Shown: piece by piece, positions 47,983 through 60,399 of the stretch
How positions within the stretch are numbered: the stretch's first letter is position 1
How the letters are laid out: every line of letters starts with the position of its first letter
Assembly (NCBI GenBank): GCA_029448655.1
Contig: JACCLO010000003.1
Coordinates: 682,001 to 746,000 of the forward strand
Source: Wolfiporia cocos
Taxonomy: Eukaryota > Basidiomycota > Agaricomycetes > Polyporales > Phaeolaceae
DNA length: 64,000 nucleotides
Direction of reading: 5' to 3'
The notes under the pieces: model-generated
What the model was told of the DNA's origin: nothing
Databases searched by the model: none
Seen by the model: only the letters and a program-made list of their open reading frames with translations
Program-made: the position numbers and the translations under genes

Positions 47983-49913
47983 CCGCGGTCATGATACAAC
48001 GGCCGGATGAGATCGTCGATGACATACAGCAATTGACCTCTGTAATAGTCTGGTTGGTTGTGAGCTGAAGGTCAGTTCAATTGCGGTCATCTACACAAAG
48101 CTCATACACTGGCAGCCAGGGATCATTCTTGCCCGCGCAGAAGAAATATCGCACTCTTTGTGGTGCTTTTGACGTTGTAGAAATTGTCCCACCGTGTGAC
48201 ACTTACAATAATTGTGAGTTTTCTGGGTACGTCGAGACAATGGACATGAAGAAAGTTGGGACGCACACCAGCTCTTCTGTAGATCAATAGGCACAGACGG
48301 GCTGAAACATGCTGCAACATAACTGCGTGTCAGGTTCAGCACTAGGAATTTATGCATCAGCCGTACCTATACCAGAGAATAGAGTCATTGCATATATATG
48401 CGCTATACCGATATGATGCACAGAGTAGATGGATGTATGCGCGCTGAGCACAAAGCACAAAGCAGGAAGTCACGCGTCACGACGCGTTGTGCGTTGTCCA
48501 TGTCAGCGCCGACGCCACAAGCGCGTTTCAGCGCTAAGCACCTTGTCCTTGACACCACGCTTTAGCACAATGGCCAGGACCCTGTTGTACGAGCTCATCG
48601 AGCACCATTACTCTCACTGTGCTATGTCCGTATGACATAGTAAGCACTTGATCCGTTTGCGTGTTGGTCGCCAAGATTGACTACGCAGTTGCTGATGGTG
48701 TCATTGGCACCGGGCAAACGGCTACATTTGCAGCATACGCTCGTCGAGAGGATCGTTCTGTCAGAGCAATCAAAACATCGGTTCAACGAGCGCGTTTGTC
48801 CACAGGCGTAACGATGCCCGTAGGGCAATCGCGTGAGGTACGGTACATAAAATCGAGCTATTATATACCGGTTTCACCCTCCGGCTACGCGATACCCGGC
48901 TCCCGACGTGCGCGCGACGTTCAGGCACGCGCGAGCTCGGCCTCGGCAAATCCATGTTCCAACACTTTCTTGGAGAATCAGTTGAATACACCTTATGACC
49001 AGTATCTCACCTCTGCGCCACGGAATTCATATCATAATTTACCGTACTGGAGGCTTAGGATGGCCAGCGAGCTAATGGTTCAATATCTGTAGTTGAGGAC
49101 CCGCATTGCTCAGTGGCTCGGTTTTATGTGCCTTTTCGTGTATTACAACGATATCTGACTGTTCAGCTCTAAAGTCGACGAGGTACACGAAAACATTACG
49201 AAAGTATCAATGTCGTGTGGAATGGAAGATTAATGACAAGAACGTGCGGTACGCCCTCGTGAAAACCTTCCACATGACCTCTCAGTGACATAAACTCTCA
49301 CTCGAGCAGACACGGGAGTCCGCTTTTCCAGGAAGCGAGCCTTGAGAAGCCTCCGAGCGGACATTGTACGCAACAAACGTTGCCTTAGTTCATCAATATA
49401 CGCACATGCGTGACATTTGAACCCCTATGGGCAGACCATTACACTCCATGAGGGATATTTACAACGACCTATAAGCTCCTGGCTACTGTGCATATTTGAG
49501 CTAGGCTAGTGAAGTATGACTACCGGCGTTCCGCTCGGAATTAACGGGCTAATATTCGACGAATAATCCATTGGACATAGGTCACCCCGTGAGCACATAT
49601 CCTTGGCACATACGTGGCCATGTGAACGACACCGAGGAAGCAGTAATTGACGGTGAGATATTTTTGAGAGCCCTCGGACGCTGATTCGCTGAACTGAGCC
49701 TGTACAGGATTATGAGCTTCTCTCGATCTCCGTTGAATACAATAGTTCCGAAGATGGGGCGGATGTAATGACCTGGGCCAATACACTGTTACTGCGTTGC
49801 GCGTGATGGCAGTTCAATTCATGCCCAGGCTTGGAATTCCCATCAACGTGCGTGGTTACAAAGCCATTGAGGTGTGGGTGCGCGATCCCAGCCGCAATTT
49901 CCGTGGGCCGTGA
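47983..49913. other. Intergenic region, nothing recognised
   Basis: This is a 1.9-kb divergent spacer between the hypothetical gene (-) and the yellow-like gene (+). Open frames such as 48661-49092 (+) lack motifs. Confidence 0.4.
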
Positions 49914-49920
49914 TATATAA
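49914..49920 (+). promoter_or_regulatory. TATA box of the yellow-like gene
   Basis: TATATAA lies 38-44 nt upstream of the ATG at 49958, which implies a very short 5' leader if it is used. Confidence 0.45.
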
Positions 49921-49957
49921 GAGAAGGATCAACCTCGCAGTCGCGGTGTTGCGAAAG

Positions 49958-51880
49958 ATGCCGCGCTTGCTCCCCGTCCTTGCCCTCTGGACTGCGGCAG
50001 CCGCCGCACAGTCAAACACTAGTGTATTTGATGTGCGTCCACCTCCCGCGAACGTTCGAAATCAAATTTCACCGTGATTGACCGACTCAATAGTTCCCAG
50101 AGTATCCACCTCCTGGGACGCCTGATCCCAATTCAACCCTTGCCAGTGGAGTCGAACCTCTGCCGTATGGTATAGCAAGCGACCCAGCGCTATCTGATGC
50201 ATATATTCATTTCGATACTGGGACCTATGGCCCCGAGATTGAGCTTGTTCACGCTTATTACAACTATTGGCCCACCGTCAGTTTGCTTCCATTTCCTCGT
50301 CGTATTGAACACTTCTGACATTTCTGGACAATGATGCGTAGGGCGTCGGAGTAGCCAGCGATGGCATGATCTTCACTTCCTTCCCCCGGGGCAACGAAAC
50401 ATTCACTCTCGCTATATTCAACAGCTCGACGACAGAAGCTCCGTGGCCCAAGTAAGTATAATCAATCAAATCAACCATCCAGCTGTTGACGAATCGGGTT
50501 GTGGGTAGCGAGGAATGGAACACACCACCTGCCTTCGCCAACGAAAGCAACCCCGGCTACAGTATTGCTACTGATAAGTTTTTACTCGTCCAATCGGTCG
50601 TTGTAGACGGGCTCGACCGCGTCTGGGCATTAGACACAGGACGTCCGGAGGTCAACGGCTCGTACCTGCTCGCGCAAGTTCCAGGAGGCCCCAAACTCGT
50701 CGGCTTCTATATGAACGGAACGAACTTCGCAACATACACCTTCCCCGCTAACGTCGTATACGCCGACTCGTCAATCAATGACGTTCGCTTCGACCTTCGT
50801 GGTGGTGGGTATGCGTACATCACGGACAGTTCCCCACAGCGAGGTGGCATTGTTGTGCTCAACCTTGAGACCGGAGAGTCGTGGCGTCATTTGGACGGGA
50901 GCCCGTCCGTTACGCCTGATTCTTCCTTTGTCCCAGTTTATGACGGAGGTGAGCGCAGATCGCACACCGATGCGAAGCGAGGGAAGCTTGACTATTCAAA
51001 TAGTGCCGTTCTACCTCTACCCAGTCACTACTCCAGATGCCATCAACAACTTTGGTGTGGTAAGAGCACAACAATTCTGTCTAGACATTAATGGCTAGGT
51101 AATGACGCAGATATCTAGTACGCAGCGGACGGTATAGCACTCTCCCAAGGTGAGGAACAACCATCACGGATTATAGAAGTTATGCGCGCGTGCTAAACAG
51201 CCTGCCGTTGAAGATGGTGAATATCTGTACTTTGCACCGCTTGCAAGCCGCCACTTCTGGCGTATCCCGACGTCGTACCTTAAAGTACAACCCGGTCCCG
51301 ATCAACCCTACGCATACCTGCAGGCCAAGCAAGCCGTGGAAAGCCTTGGAGAGAGCGGAAGCAACGCCGATGGCCTTGAGACTGACGCTTCCGGATACAT
51401 ATACGGAGGTGCACCTGGTAACGTTACTGTAGCATGGTACTCGCCTTCCGTCATTGATGTTTATGGCAGAGCACAATGCTGTTACGAGATATAATCCATC
51501 TACGGGTATGTTCGAGCCGTTCGTGCGGAGTCCCGTAATTCAGGTTAGTATTTGTGGCAATCTTAAAGATCAATATTGCTTAATCTTGCATTGCTAGTGG
51601 CCCGACACTCTGTCGGTCGTCAGTCTGCAAAGTGGAGGAAACTACGTTTACTTCACCTGTAACCAGTAAGCATCAGACATTGTCTCTGTGGCACTGCGCC
51701 TTTCTAACCAGTCACAGACTCTGGCTTGGTCCCAACTACCAGAACGGGTAAGCAATGCCGGCTCTACAGTTAATGCGATTTGACCGTCGTACTACATCAT
51801 ATAGGACGGACCTGCGCACGAAACCTTATGCAATGTTCCGAGCACCGATTGAGGCTGGTAAGGCGACGCAGCTTGACTAG
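49958..51880 (+). CDS. Secreted yellow/major royal jelly-type propeller protein
   Basis: This multi-exon gene has a signal peptide, MPRLLPVLALWTAAAAAQS. Spliced reading gives GVGVASDGMIFTSFPRGNET, VDGLDRVWALDTGRPEVNGS, INDVRFDLRGGGYAYITDSS, RGGIVVLNLETGESWRHL, YAADGIALSQ/DGEYLYFAPL (the conserved ADGIALSPDG-like motif, recovered by choosing the in-phase acceptor), ASGYIYGGAP/EHNAVTRYNP, WPDTLSVV and ends KATQLD. These are hallmarks of the yellow/MRJP six-bladed beta-propeller family, known from insects, some bacteria and fungi. The fungal function is not established; insect members bind amines or act in melanin formation. Several NGT/NET sequons fit secretion. About 420-450 residues. Confidence 0.9.
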
Positions 51881-52453
51881 CAAGGCTCATGATTTTCTAC
51901 GGCGGGTTGCAGAGCACGGACGATTTCCTTTTTCACATGTAAGATGTTCTGCAATCACAATTGATGTCTTCGTCTCAACATGGAGCCGCCATCACGAAGT
52001 GTGCCATGTAAGCTTGTCGAAGAACAAAAGGCATTCAGGCCCTGCCCTGGACGCCAGACATCTAGGGAGAAGGCGCGTACAAATGCGGCGCAATGTGACC
52101 TCCATATAGTTCAAGCCACGGCATCTGACCGGCGGGGTTCACGTCGCTATTCAACCTCAAGTCACAAATTTTCGGCTCGGCTGTCCGGAACAGGTATGTC
52201 CAGGAACAATGGACAGGAGAGAACTAACTGCCCAAGACTGTTTCAGCGCGTTCCGTAAAAATGTCGAGAACACGTTGCACCTGCGACGTCGTTGGATGAA
52301 CGCAGGTCTATCTTGGTCTAAAGGATGCTGATCAGATCCAGTCTCCCCTCAGTGAGCCGCCGCGGAAGCAGATGCGGGCGTGAGAAAGTACCGGTTAAGG
52401 CAGTTCACCTGGTTGTGGCGCTATCGCCTTCTCAGACTCTTCATCTTTCAGCC
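51881..52453. other. Spacer between yellow-like gene and GNAT gene
   Basis: This is 570 nt with no recognised coding signal. It holds the yellow-like gene's 3' end and the promoter of the acetyltransferase. Confidence 0.4.
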
Positions 52454-53033
52454 ATGACCACCCCTGGAACGGAGACTCTGAAAATCTTCAGAGACTCTGA
52501 AAATCTTCACGCTCACATGCGCGTCTCCAGACCTTGCGAAGCGCCTTCCACGCGTTCTTTCGCTCTCAAACACTGTCTTTAACGCAGACCATACATCAAA
52601 GTATGCATCTCTCCGCTTGTGGGAGACGCGCCTTTCCGCGCCGGCCGCCAGAATCGTTTATTTCGCACCAGTATCGACTCCCAACCATCCCGTCGCGTTC
52701 CTGTTCGCCCACCCACGCATTCATACTCAGCCCCTTTCAAATGGAGTGAGCGAGAGCCTGCATATTTGGCTCGCGGGTGTCCTCCCGGAGTATCGGCGTA
52801 CAGGGGCGCTCGCACGTATGGTGTCCGCGCTATGCTCTGACGGTGATCCGACTCGTACGGGTGTCCGTTTCCTGACGGTTTGCACGACCCCCGCGGTATT
52901 CCCGGACATGTGGACGTGGCTCAAACGCAGGGGGTGGCAGCGCGAGCGGAACCTGGACGACGGAAAAGTGTTGATGAGTCATAAGCAGGAGGTTGCTTCA
53001 AATCACCTTGCCGCGTGTCCACCGATGCACTAG
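52454..53033 (+). pseudogene. GNAT acetyltransferase broken by a 19-bp duplication
   Basis: The ATG at 52454 opens MTTPGTETLKIF, but an exact tandem duplication of 19 bp follows and shifts the frame, so this reading ends at a TAA about 40 residues on. The downstream frame is open to 53033 and reads TLTCASPDLAKRLPRVLSLS, KYASLRLWETRL, VAFLFAHPR, SESLHIWLAGVLPEYRRTGA and FPDMWTWLKRRGWQRER, a GNAT-like fold with its acetyl-CoA-binding R-R-x-G-A/G stretch. Upstream, that frame is closed by a TGA inside the first repeat copy. With a single copy of the repeat, the two parts would be one ~185-residue intronless gene. The break may be a real mutation, an allele or an assembly error. Confidence 0.7.
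52472..52509 (+). repeat. Exact 19-bp tandem duplication inside a coding region
   Basis: Two perfect adjacent copies of gagactctgaaaatcttca occupy 52472-52490 and 52491-52509. Nineteen is not a multiple of three, so the second copy shifts the frame of the acetyltransferase. Confidence 0.95.
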
Positions 53034-56000
53034 CAGACCAGTTAATGAACGTGTGTGCGTTGAGGCTCTGGCCAGATCCGAGGGTGTCGAAGAATCTTTT
53101 GAATTGTATCCCCATATTGCGTTCCCGACAGATACGCTCCAGATAGGGGGGAAGATCACCCTGAAGCTGAGAACGGGAAGATTTAGCGTGTTAGCACAGG
53201 CTGTGCTCGTGAGACGGTCCGAAGCAAAATGTAAGCTTACCTGCCCCGTGGACCCAGACTGACACTTGTACATGACTCTCAAAGTGCGTATACTGCTTCT
53301 GTTTTCTCCGATGTTTCCTCGCTCTCATCTCTTCACAGTTATAGCTGCTGCCCACTTCTGAAGTGTACAGTGACGCCGGCTTGCGATACACGCATGTGCG
53401 CTCCTGCATGTGAGCGGTCAAACTGGACCGCTAGAGACGCGTTGCAAATGACATTTCGTGTAGACTTTCCCCGAATTTACAATACTCCGCGGCCGCTGGG
53501 GAATAGCACTTGCACAGGCACAGTATTTGCACCGCGTCCGAACGTGATTTCAGCTATGACGGCCTTTGGAGACTCCTGTGACAAGTCAACCCCACTCCCA
53601 TAGCTCAGCAGCAGGTATGAATGTCCAGTCGCTATAGAATTAATCATAAGGCATGAATCAATGGTCTGGACCCCGTTGAGCCCTCCTGAATCACTTGACT
53701 GGCTGACTAGCAAACGGATACACTATGTCAATGGAATTCAGGTGCGCTGATGTATAGAGTACGACTGCGAATCTCTACATCCGCGGTGGCCAAATTTTGC
53801 CGTTGCGTATCCCACAAATCTCAAATATTGGTGAGCCGTTTATTACCCGCATGGCCATTGATGCATTCAAAACTGATTCCGCTCAAAAACTGCAGGAATA
53901 GAGAGACCGCAGGTGCTTTGCACGAGCCACCTGTGCATTGAGTGAACATGGTGATTTGCCAAGCCAGCTTGAATAATCCGTGATATCGAATCAGTGAACT
54001 CCTGCAATTACCAAGGACGGGGAACTCCTATTATATCGACGGGTCTGTTACCTCCGTATGGTGTCGTGAAGCTAACAGTATATGCAAGCATCCCGCGTAC
54101 TGAACCACCGTTCTTGTTTCGGTCTTTCCGGTTGTGAGTGACCTCAAAGTCTCGTAAATTTGAGTTCGGGCGCTAGGGCAGCGAGCACGGTCAGCCGAGT
54201 GTTTAAAAATCCCCAGCGCTTCAACGGCGCATTGGCTGCTCCATCGCGCCTCACTCCCGAGCCCAACGTTATCTGCACCCTGTATCATGTCTGCCAACCT
54301 GGCGACTGGTCTCCCCGCGCTACCCACCGCGAGCGCCCACATTCGTAATCCGGGCAATGATCATCAACGGGATATAATCAGTCAATCAAAATGACAAATC
54401 CGCTCCCTACCACAGGGGTGTCAGCACGCGCAGACAACGCCCATACGACCCCATTGTGTCTCACATCCCACGGGACCGCACTTGCGCCCGCCGCCCACGC
54501 CGCCTCATCATCGCCAATCGAGCGCGCGCTCCCGGCGAGATCGCGAAGCCTGATACGCGACCGATGCCCTAGCGAATTCGTCCGCGCGCGTCCACGGTCC
54601 ACGGAGGGTCCGTCATCATCCCACGCTAGCGCTGATCAAACTCTCCATGCCGTCGCCTCGCTCAAGCGACGGCTCGCCCGGTCGTTCCCGTCGGTGGCTC
54701 CCGCGCGTGCAGTGGCATATCTGGCTCAGCTGCCCTGGCGCCTGTCCGGGCGACGCGCTAGGCGCGCGCCAACGCCTGCGGCGATGGCTGCATTGCGATT
54801 ACGGCGGCGGACTCTGGCACGGCGCCGCTTGCGACTGGCAACCGCGGTGCGCGGTCGCGCGTGAGACGTGCGTACGTACTATGTACGCAGCAGCACCGCG
54901 ACGCGACGCGAGAGAGACATCGCACCCACGCCACAGCCGTGCCGCCGCCCAATTGAGTCGGGGATGCAGCGGCGCGCGCACAGGGGCCGCACACACGCCC
55001 CTGGGAATGCGCACGCACCAGATCGTCGGCGCGGGGAGACCTCGGCGCGCCGCGGCGGCGAGGTGCGGTCAAGTGCTGCTTTGCAGCAGCGTCGCGATCA
55101 TCACGCGCCGAGACGCGACTGCAGCCGGGCCCGAGGGTGACTGAGTGTAGAGTTTGCTGGGCTCGCTCGGCTCTGTCCCTGTCCCCGGTCTCTCGTCGGT
55201 CGTGAGGTTCGGTGGAAGATGGCGCAGGGTCCTGCGCATGAATGTAGGGCTGATGTTCGGTCGCTAGGCACCGCCTGGGCCTGCGCACGAACGGTGTCGA
55301 GCCAGGACCGCCTCTGGGCCGTATGCTGCAGTCGGGCGGACGGCTAGTGTGGGACACCGGCACCGCAGAGCACGAGGGCCTGGGAGCGCGCCGCGCGGTT
55401 TGGGCCGTCGGCGGTGTTCGAGGATGCGAGATCTGGGCAGCGCACTGCGGAACCTCGCGGGAGCACTGGGTGGACAATTGCGCATTCCGGGGCGCAGTCC
55501 CCGGCTCAGCGCGTGCACCTCCGGGCGGGCTGAGCACGCCGAAGCTCGCCCGACGGACGCAAGCGCGCCGGGCCGCAGCACATCGGATGCACGGTCGATG
55601 ATAGAGTTGTCGGCGTTCTCCCATTCTAGCGGGGCCGGGGCTGGCGAGGCATTGGCATCCCCATTCAAAGAACAGAATTGGCGCACCGTGACCCTGCGAC
55701 TAGCTCGTCAAAGTCTTCCTCGGCATATTCAATATCGCGGTGCCGCTCCCGCATCCCAGTCTCTTCGCCGCATCTCAACCACGTCATCCATTCAGTCCCT
55801 TGCCCGCTGGCGAGCCTCCGTGCCTGCCTCGCCGCGGCGCTCCGCTCACCACGTTACCCCGCTCCCTCGCGACGGCGCACCCAAGCGGTCTCCACCCACG
55901 CAAGCGAGCACGCAGGCCTAAGCCAATTGGGCAGCGGCCGGCCTCGCCGCGCCCTCGCCTCTCGCCCCGAGCGCGCGAGATCACGAAACGGCCCGCAGCA

Positions 56001-57640
56001 CCCGCCGCATCACGCATCATGATCAGCGCATAATGAATGAGATCCATCGGCGCCGGGCGCGGCCGCTGCGCTAGTTACGCCGCTGCGCGCGTCGGCCGCG
56101 CGCGCAGGCGAGCGAGTGTGCGCACATGGCGCGCGCGGAGGACGGCCGGTGCGGGGCTGCGTTTTGGCGTGCGCGCCGACGGCCGTCCTGATCCCGATCC
56201 TGCTCGCGGCGCGTCGCACCTTCGCGTCGGGGGTCGAGGCGCGCCGCGCGCGCAACCGCGGCCAAGCCTCTTGGCCCGCCCCGGTGCGTCACCGCCCAGA
56301 CCAGACCGTACCGCCGTCGACCCCGGCACGGAGGCATAATGGGGCGCTTGCATCTTCCGGTCCTCGTCAGTCGTCTGCATCTGACCCGGACATTGCTGCT
56401 TACTATACCGCGACGGATAATTTATTGTGTTTTTGGCTGTTCTTCGGGCCGATGGATGAGCGACGCAAGCGCGACGTATGAGCCGCGGATAAGGCACTCA
56501 CCGTGCAGCGAGAGCAGCAGCGGCTGGCAGTCAGTGCTGTGTGCAGAAATCGCGATATCACCCATATGTCCGTAGATGACGATTTGCAGATTATTGGCGA
56601 GTCGGGCGGGGATGCTGCATGGGACCCAGCTGATCTCCTTGCAGCAAAAGGCAAATTGACGTTTATGGTGTAAATTTTCGCCATCTGCGTCAAAAGCGGT
56701 AAGCGGTAGGTAACGTGTTTCTGCCAAATTCTGCCAGACCTGGCAACTGCCATTCAGCCTGGCAGTTGGCAGCGGCTTGCTCTGCCCCAGCGGCAGTGCT
56801 CGCAAAGACCCGGCACGCTCGCTGCACCGCTACGCTGATGCCTTGGCTTGGGAGCTGATCGGACATTCCAACGGCCCTGGGAGACATCCCTGCGTGCTCG
56901 GTCCCGTCACGCGTCGTTTGGGCGCACGGGTGTGTGGCGCGGCTGCTACAGCATCGCCGCGCCGGGCGGGCCACCGCGTGCCCCACCTGTCCGCAACATC
57001 GCGCGAACGAGTGGCGCCTTACGCAACGCGCACCCCGCGCGGTGACGCGAGCGCGCGGGGCGTGTGAACGTGCTGGCAGGACCCCGCTTCCGTCGTGCGC
57101 CGCGGCGGCGTGTTCGCGGGGCGGGACGCGACGGCAGCATCGCGACAACGCAGAAGACGCGTCTGCACCCGCCGCGATCGGCGTGGATTGCGTAGTCGGG
57201 CGAGAAGAGAAGGCCATATGCAGCTAGCTCTCGCTGATACGCGAGGAAGGGAGAGGGCCAGGTGCGCCGCGCGTGGGCCGGAGCGGGGGTTATTTTTGAG
57301 CGAGGAGGGCTATTTGCAGCGGGCGGCGATTGTGGCGCGGGGAGGAGGACGGACGCTATCTCCCGCACGCGGGACACCCTTGCTGCGCCCAATCGGAGCG
57401 GGCAGAAGCCGCGGGGATCTCCAGCGCGCGGGATGCCGTGCTCGTCGCCGGGGCGGGCGGCGCAGCAGTATAGGGGCCGCACTGGGATCCCGCGAAGGTG
57501 TGCATCAGGCCCGAGGCGTGTGGACGTTCCAGTGGAAGCTGGCCGCTGCGGTGCCATGTCGCCGGACGGGCGCGGCGGGCGGGGGGTGGCCGTCGCCGGG
57601 GCCGGCAGCGGGCATGACGGCATGATCTGCAGACGGCGGG
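53034..57640. other. 4.6-kb interval without recognised genes, GC-rich from 54.4 kb
   Basis: The first 1.3 kb is of average composition with small unrelated frames. From about 54.4 kb the DNA becomes very GC-rich, and long overlapping frames appear on both strands, all Arg/Ala/Pro-rich and without domains. It may include a long promoter or leader of the HSF gene. I could not support any gene here. Confidence 0.45.
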
Positions 57641-57650
57641 AGAACGTTCT
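57641..57650. promoter_or_regulatory. Possible heat-shock element half-pair
   Basis: AGAACGTTCT is a perfect palindrome matching two inverted nGAAn units (nGAAnnTTCn), the basic pair bound by HSF-type domains. It lies about 320 bp upstream of the HSF gene start. A full element normally has three or more units, and only two are clear here. Confidence 0.3.
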
Positions 57651-57970
57651 CGCGCGGGGCGGCGAGGTTCACGGCAGCAGATTCTGGCCGCACGTGGAGG
57701 GCGCTGTGGCGCGGGCGGTGGGCAGGCGACGGCGCAGGCGGCGGACAGGCACCACAGTCGCATCGCAGCGCCGCATCGCAGCGCCGCACGCACCGCCCGT
57801 GAGAGCCTCTGCTGATTTACGTTGCGGAGATGATGGGCGCGGCACGTGTGCTGGGCCTGATAGAGGGCAGGCGTGCTCGGAAAGGCAGGACCCCCAATCT
57901 CAGATTGTGCCATCGACCTCAAATTGTGCCCTCGCACGCCCTCTGCATGCTCTCCTCTCCCCGTGAGCCG

Positions 57971-60163
57971 ATGGACGCCCAGTACGCCCCCATGCCCGAC
58001 CACCACTTTGCCCCGCCCGCCCACGCCCAGTGGTCCCAGGCCGCCCACCTCCTCCCGCCCCCCGCCCCCGCCCCCGCCTTCCCGTCCCCCGCGTCCCCCG
58101 CCCCGTCCCTCGCCGACCAGCACTACGCGTCCTACTACTCCCACCCGCCCCCCGCGCCCCAGCACGGCCTCGGCGACTCCGCCGTCGTCCGCCAGATCGA
58201 CCGTTCGTCCCTCTCCCTCAACCTCTCCTCCCTCTCCGTCGCCTCCCCGACCAACCTCTCCCCCATCAACCCGTCCCCGCACCCGTCCACCCAGCCCTCG
58301 TCCCACGTCTCCCCCATCACCCCCATCAGCCCCGCCGCCGCCTGCGCCCTCGGCCCTGCCCACGCCCACGCACAGCACCTCGGCCAGTCCTTCTCCTTCG
58401 CCCCGCCCGAGCCCGGCGTCCGCTACGACGACGCCCCCCAGTCCTCGTACGACTACACCGCGGGCCCCGCCCGCCGCGGCCTCTCCTCCCGCTCCTCCTC
58501 CGCGTCCGACAAGAGCGTCCCGCGCAAGCGCAGCTTCCCCCCGGGCGCCCTCGCGCCGAGCGTCGAGGAGCAGTTCGACCCCGCCCCCGCCGACGCGGGC
58601 TACGACGACGTCGACATGACGTACGGCGCCCTCGACGCGCACAGCCCCGTCGACGGGAGCACCAGCGGCGGCGAGGCAGACGACCCCATGCGCGCCCCCG
58701 ATCCCCCGCAGGCACTGCCCCCCGTCGGCATGCTCGGCAAGCCCCTCGGCACGAACAACTTTGTCACCAAGCTCTACCAGTGCGTCGCCCCGCGTCGCTG
58801 CGTGGTGTGCGCCCGTGCTGACGGTGTCCCCGCAGGATGATCAACGACCCAAAGTCGGCGCAGTTCATCAACTGGACGGACCTCGGCACCAGGTGAGCGC
58901 CGGCCGCCCGTCCGCGCCGCCCCGCTCACGCCCCGCAGCTTCGTCGTCTCCAACGTGGGCGAGTTCAGCCGCACCATCCTCGGCTCGCACTTCAAGCACA
59001 ACAACGTCAGGCCGCTCTCCTTCTCTGCTTGACGCGCGCTGACCTCCCGTTGCGTGCGCGCTGCAGTTCTCGAGCTTCGTCCGCCAGCTCAACATGTACG
59101 GCTTCCACAAGATCAACCGGGTGCGCCGCGCGCCGCTCTTGCTCTTCCGCAGCGTGCTGACCCGCGCGCGCCCAGACGCCCCGCGCGCAGCGCACGAGCG
59201 CCGACGTGCAGACGTGGGAGTTCTCGCACCACAAGTTCCTGCGCGCGCGGCCGGACCTGCTCGAGGAGATCAAGCGCAAGGCGCTCGAGCCGGACCCGTC
59301 CGTGAAGCAGCGCGTCGAGCTCCCGGGCGAGGTCGCCGCGCAGCTGCGCGAGGTGCGCGAGGCGAACCACCGCCTCGCGGGCGCGCTGCACGCCGAGCGG
59401 CGCAGGGTCGCGCGCCTCGCGGGGCTCACCAAGACCCTCTGGGACGCCGTCGCGCGCAGCTGGCCGGGGAGCGGTGAGTGCGCCGTCCGCGCCGCCGCGC
59501 CGCTTGCTGACCGCCCGCGCAGTGCCCGGCCCGTTCCCGAACGACCTCCTCGACGCCGCGGAGAGCCCGAACATCTACATCACCTCGCCGAGCGCGCACG
59601 GCGGCCCGCCGCAGCACCCGCACTTTGCGCTCCTGCACCCGCTCTCGCCCGGCGCGTCGCCGACGGCGCCCGAGTTCCCGGCCCGCTTCGCGCACGCGCA
59701 CTACGACGTGCACGCGCCGGGGCTCTCCGCCGCGCGGTACGAGACCGCGCTCGCGACGCCGCTCCCGCCGTCGCCCGGGCCCGCCGGCGCGGGCGCGGGC
59801 GAGCCCGGCGAGTTTGGCGAGGACGCGCGCGTCGGCGCGAAGCGCGCACGGACGGAGGGCGAGGGCGCGCGAAGGGGGACGCGCGCAAGGAGCGACTCGG
59901 CGCCGCTCGGGTACGGGCTCGGCGCGGGGTGGGCGGGCGCGCGCCCGCGGAGCGGGTCGGGCCTCGCCGTGTCGGCGGGCGGCGGCCAATGCGCGTCGCC
60001 GTCGAGTGGCCTCGCGCAGGGCGGGATGGGCGCGCTTGGGTTTGGGAGGGCGGGCGCGAGGAGGGAGGAGGTGCAGAGCATTGGCGCGTTGAGTCGGCAG
60101 GGAGGCGGGCAGGGGCAGGGACAGGGGCAGGGGCTGCCGATGCTGGCGATACCGGGGAAGTAG
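57971..60163 (+). CDS. HSF-type DNA-binding transcription factor
   Basis: Exons 57971-58779, 58836-58892, 58939-59005, 59067-59120, 59176-59473 and 59523-60163 join in phase to 641 residues. The first ~255 residues are Pro/Ser/Ala-rich and disordered, with KSVPRKRSF basic. The HSF DNA-binding domain spans about residues 262-365: NNFVTKLYQMINDPKSAQFI, SFVVSNVGEFSRTILGSHFK, FSSFVRQLNMYGFHKINR (recognition helix), then TWEFSHHKFLRARPDLLEEI. A short heptad segment (LREVREANHRLAGALHAERR) follows, then a Gly/Ala/Ser-rich tail ending with Gly-Gln repeats. It is nuclear and binds GAA/TTC-type elements; whether it is the heat-shock regulator or an SFL1-like developmental paralogue is not settled. Upstream in-frame ATGs exist, but the start at 57971 begins a fungal-like MDAQY N-terminus. 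GC3 is extreme. Confidence 0.92.
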
Positions 60164-60366
60164 GGGTGCGGAGCGCGCGGCGGTCTCCTCGTCGTCGTCG
60201 TGTTCGTCCTGTCTGCCGGTCTCGGTCTCCTCGTCGCTCTGGTCCGCCCGTCTGGTCTGCTCTGGTCTCCTCCTCCTCCTCTGGTCTTGGGCCTGGTCCG
60301 GCCCGCCCGCGCGCACGTCCATGCTCAGCTCACGCCTTGTCCGCCGTCCGTCCACTGTGCAATACC

Positions 60367-60399
60367 GCATCGCATCTGCATCGCATCGCATCGCATCGC
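60367..60399. repeat. GCATC pentanucleotide microsatellite
   Basis: The pentamer GCATC repeats about six times with one interruption, in the 3' region of the HSF gene. Confidence 0.8.

Noticed and set aside
53477..53713. 78-codon minus-strand frame with an ordered-looking sequence
   Set aside because: It is too short, and no conserved motif or phase-consistent flanking exon was found.
57356..58642. 428-codon minus-strand frame opposite the HSF gene
   Set aside because: It is the compositional shadow of the HSF first exon, Gly/Arg/Val-rich and without motifs.
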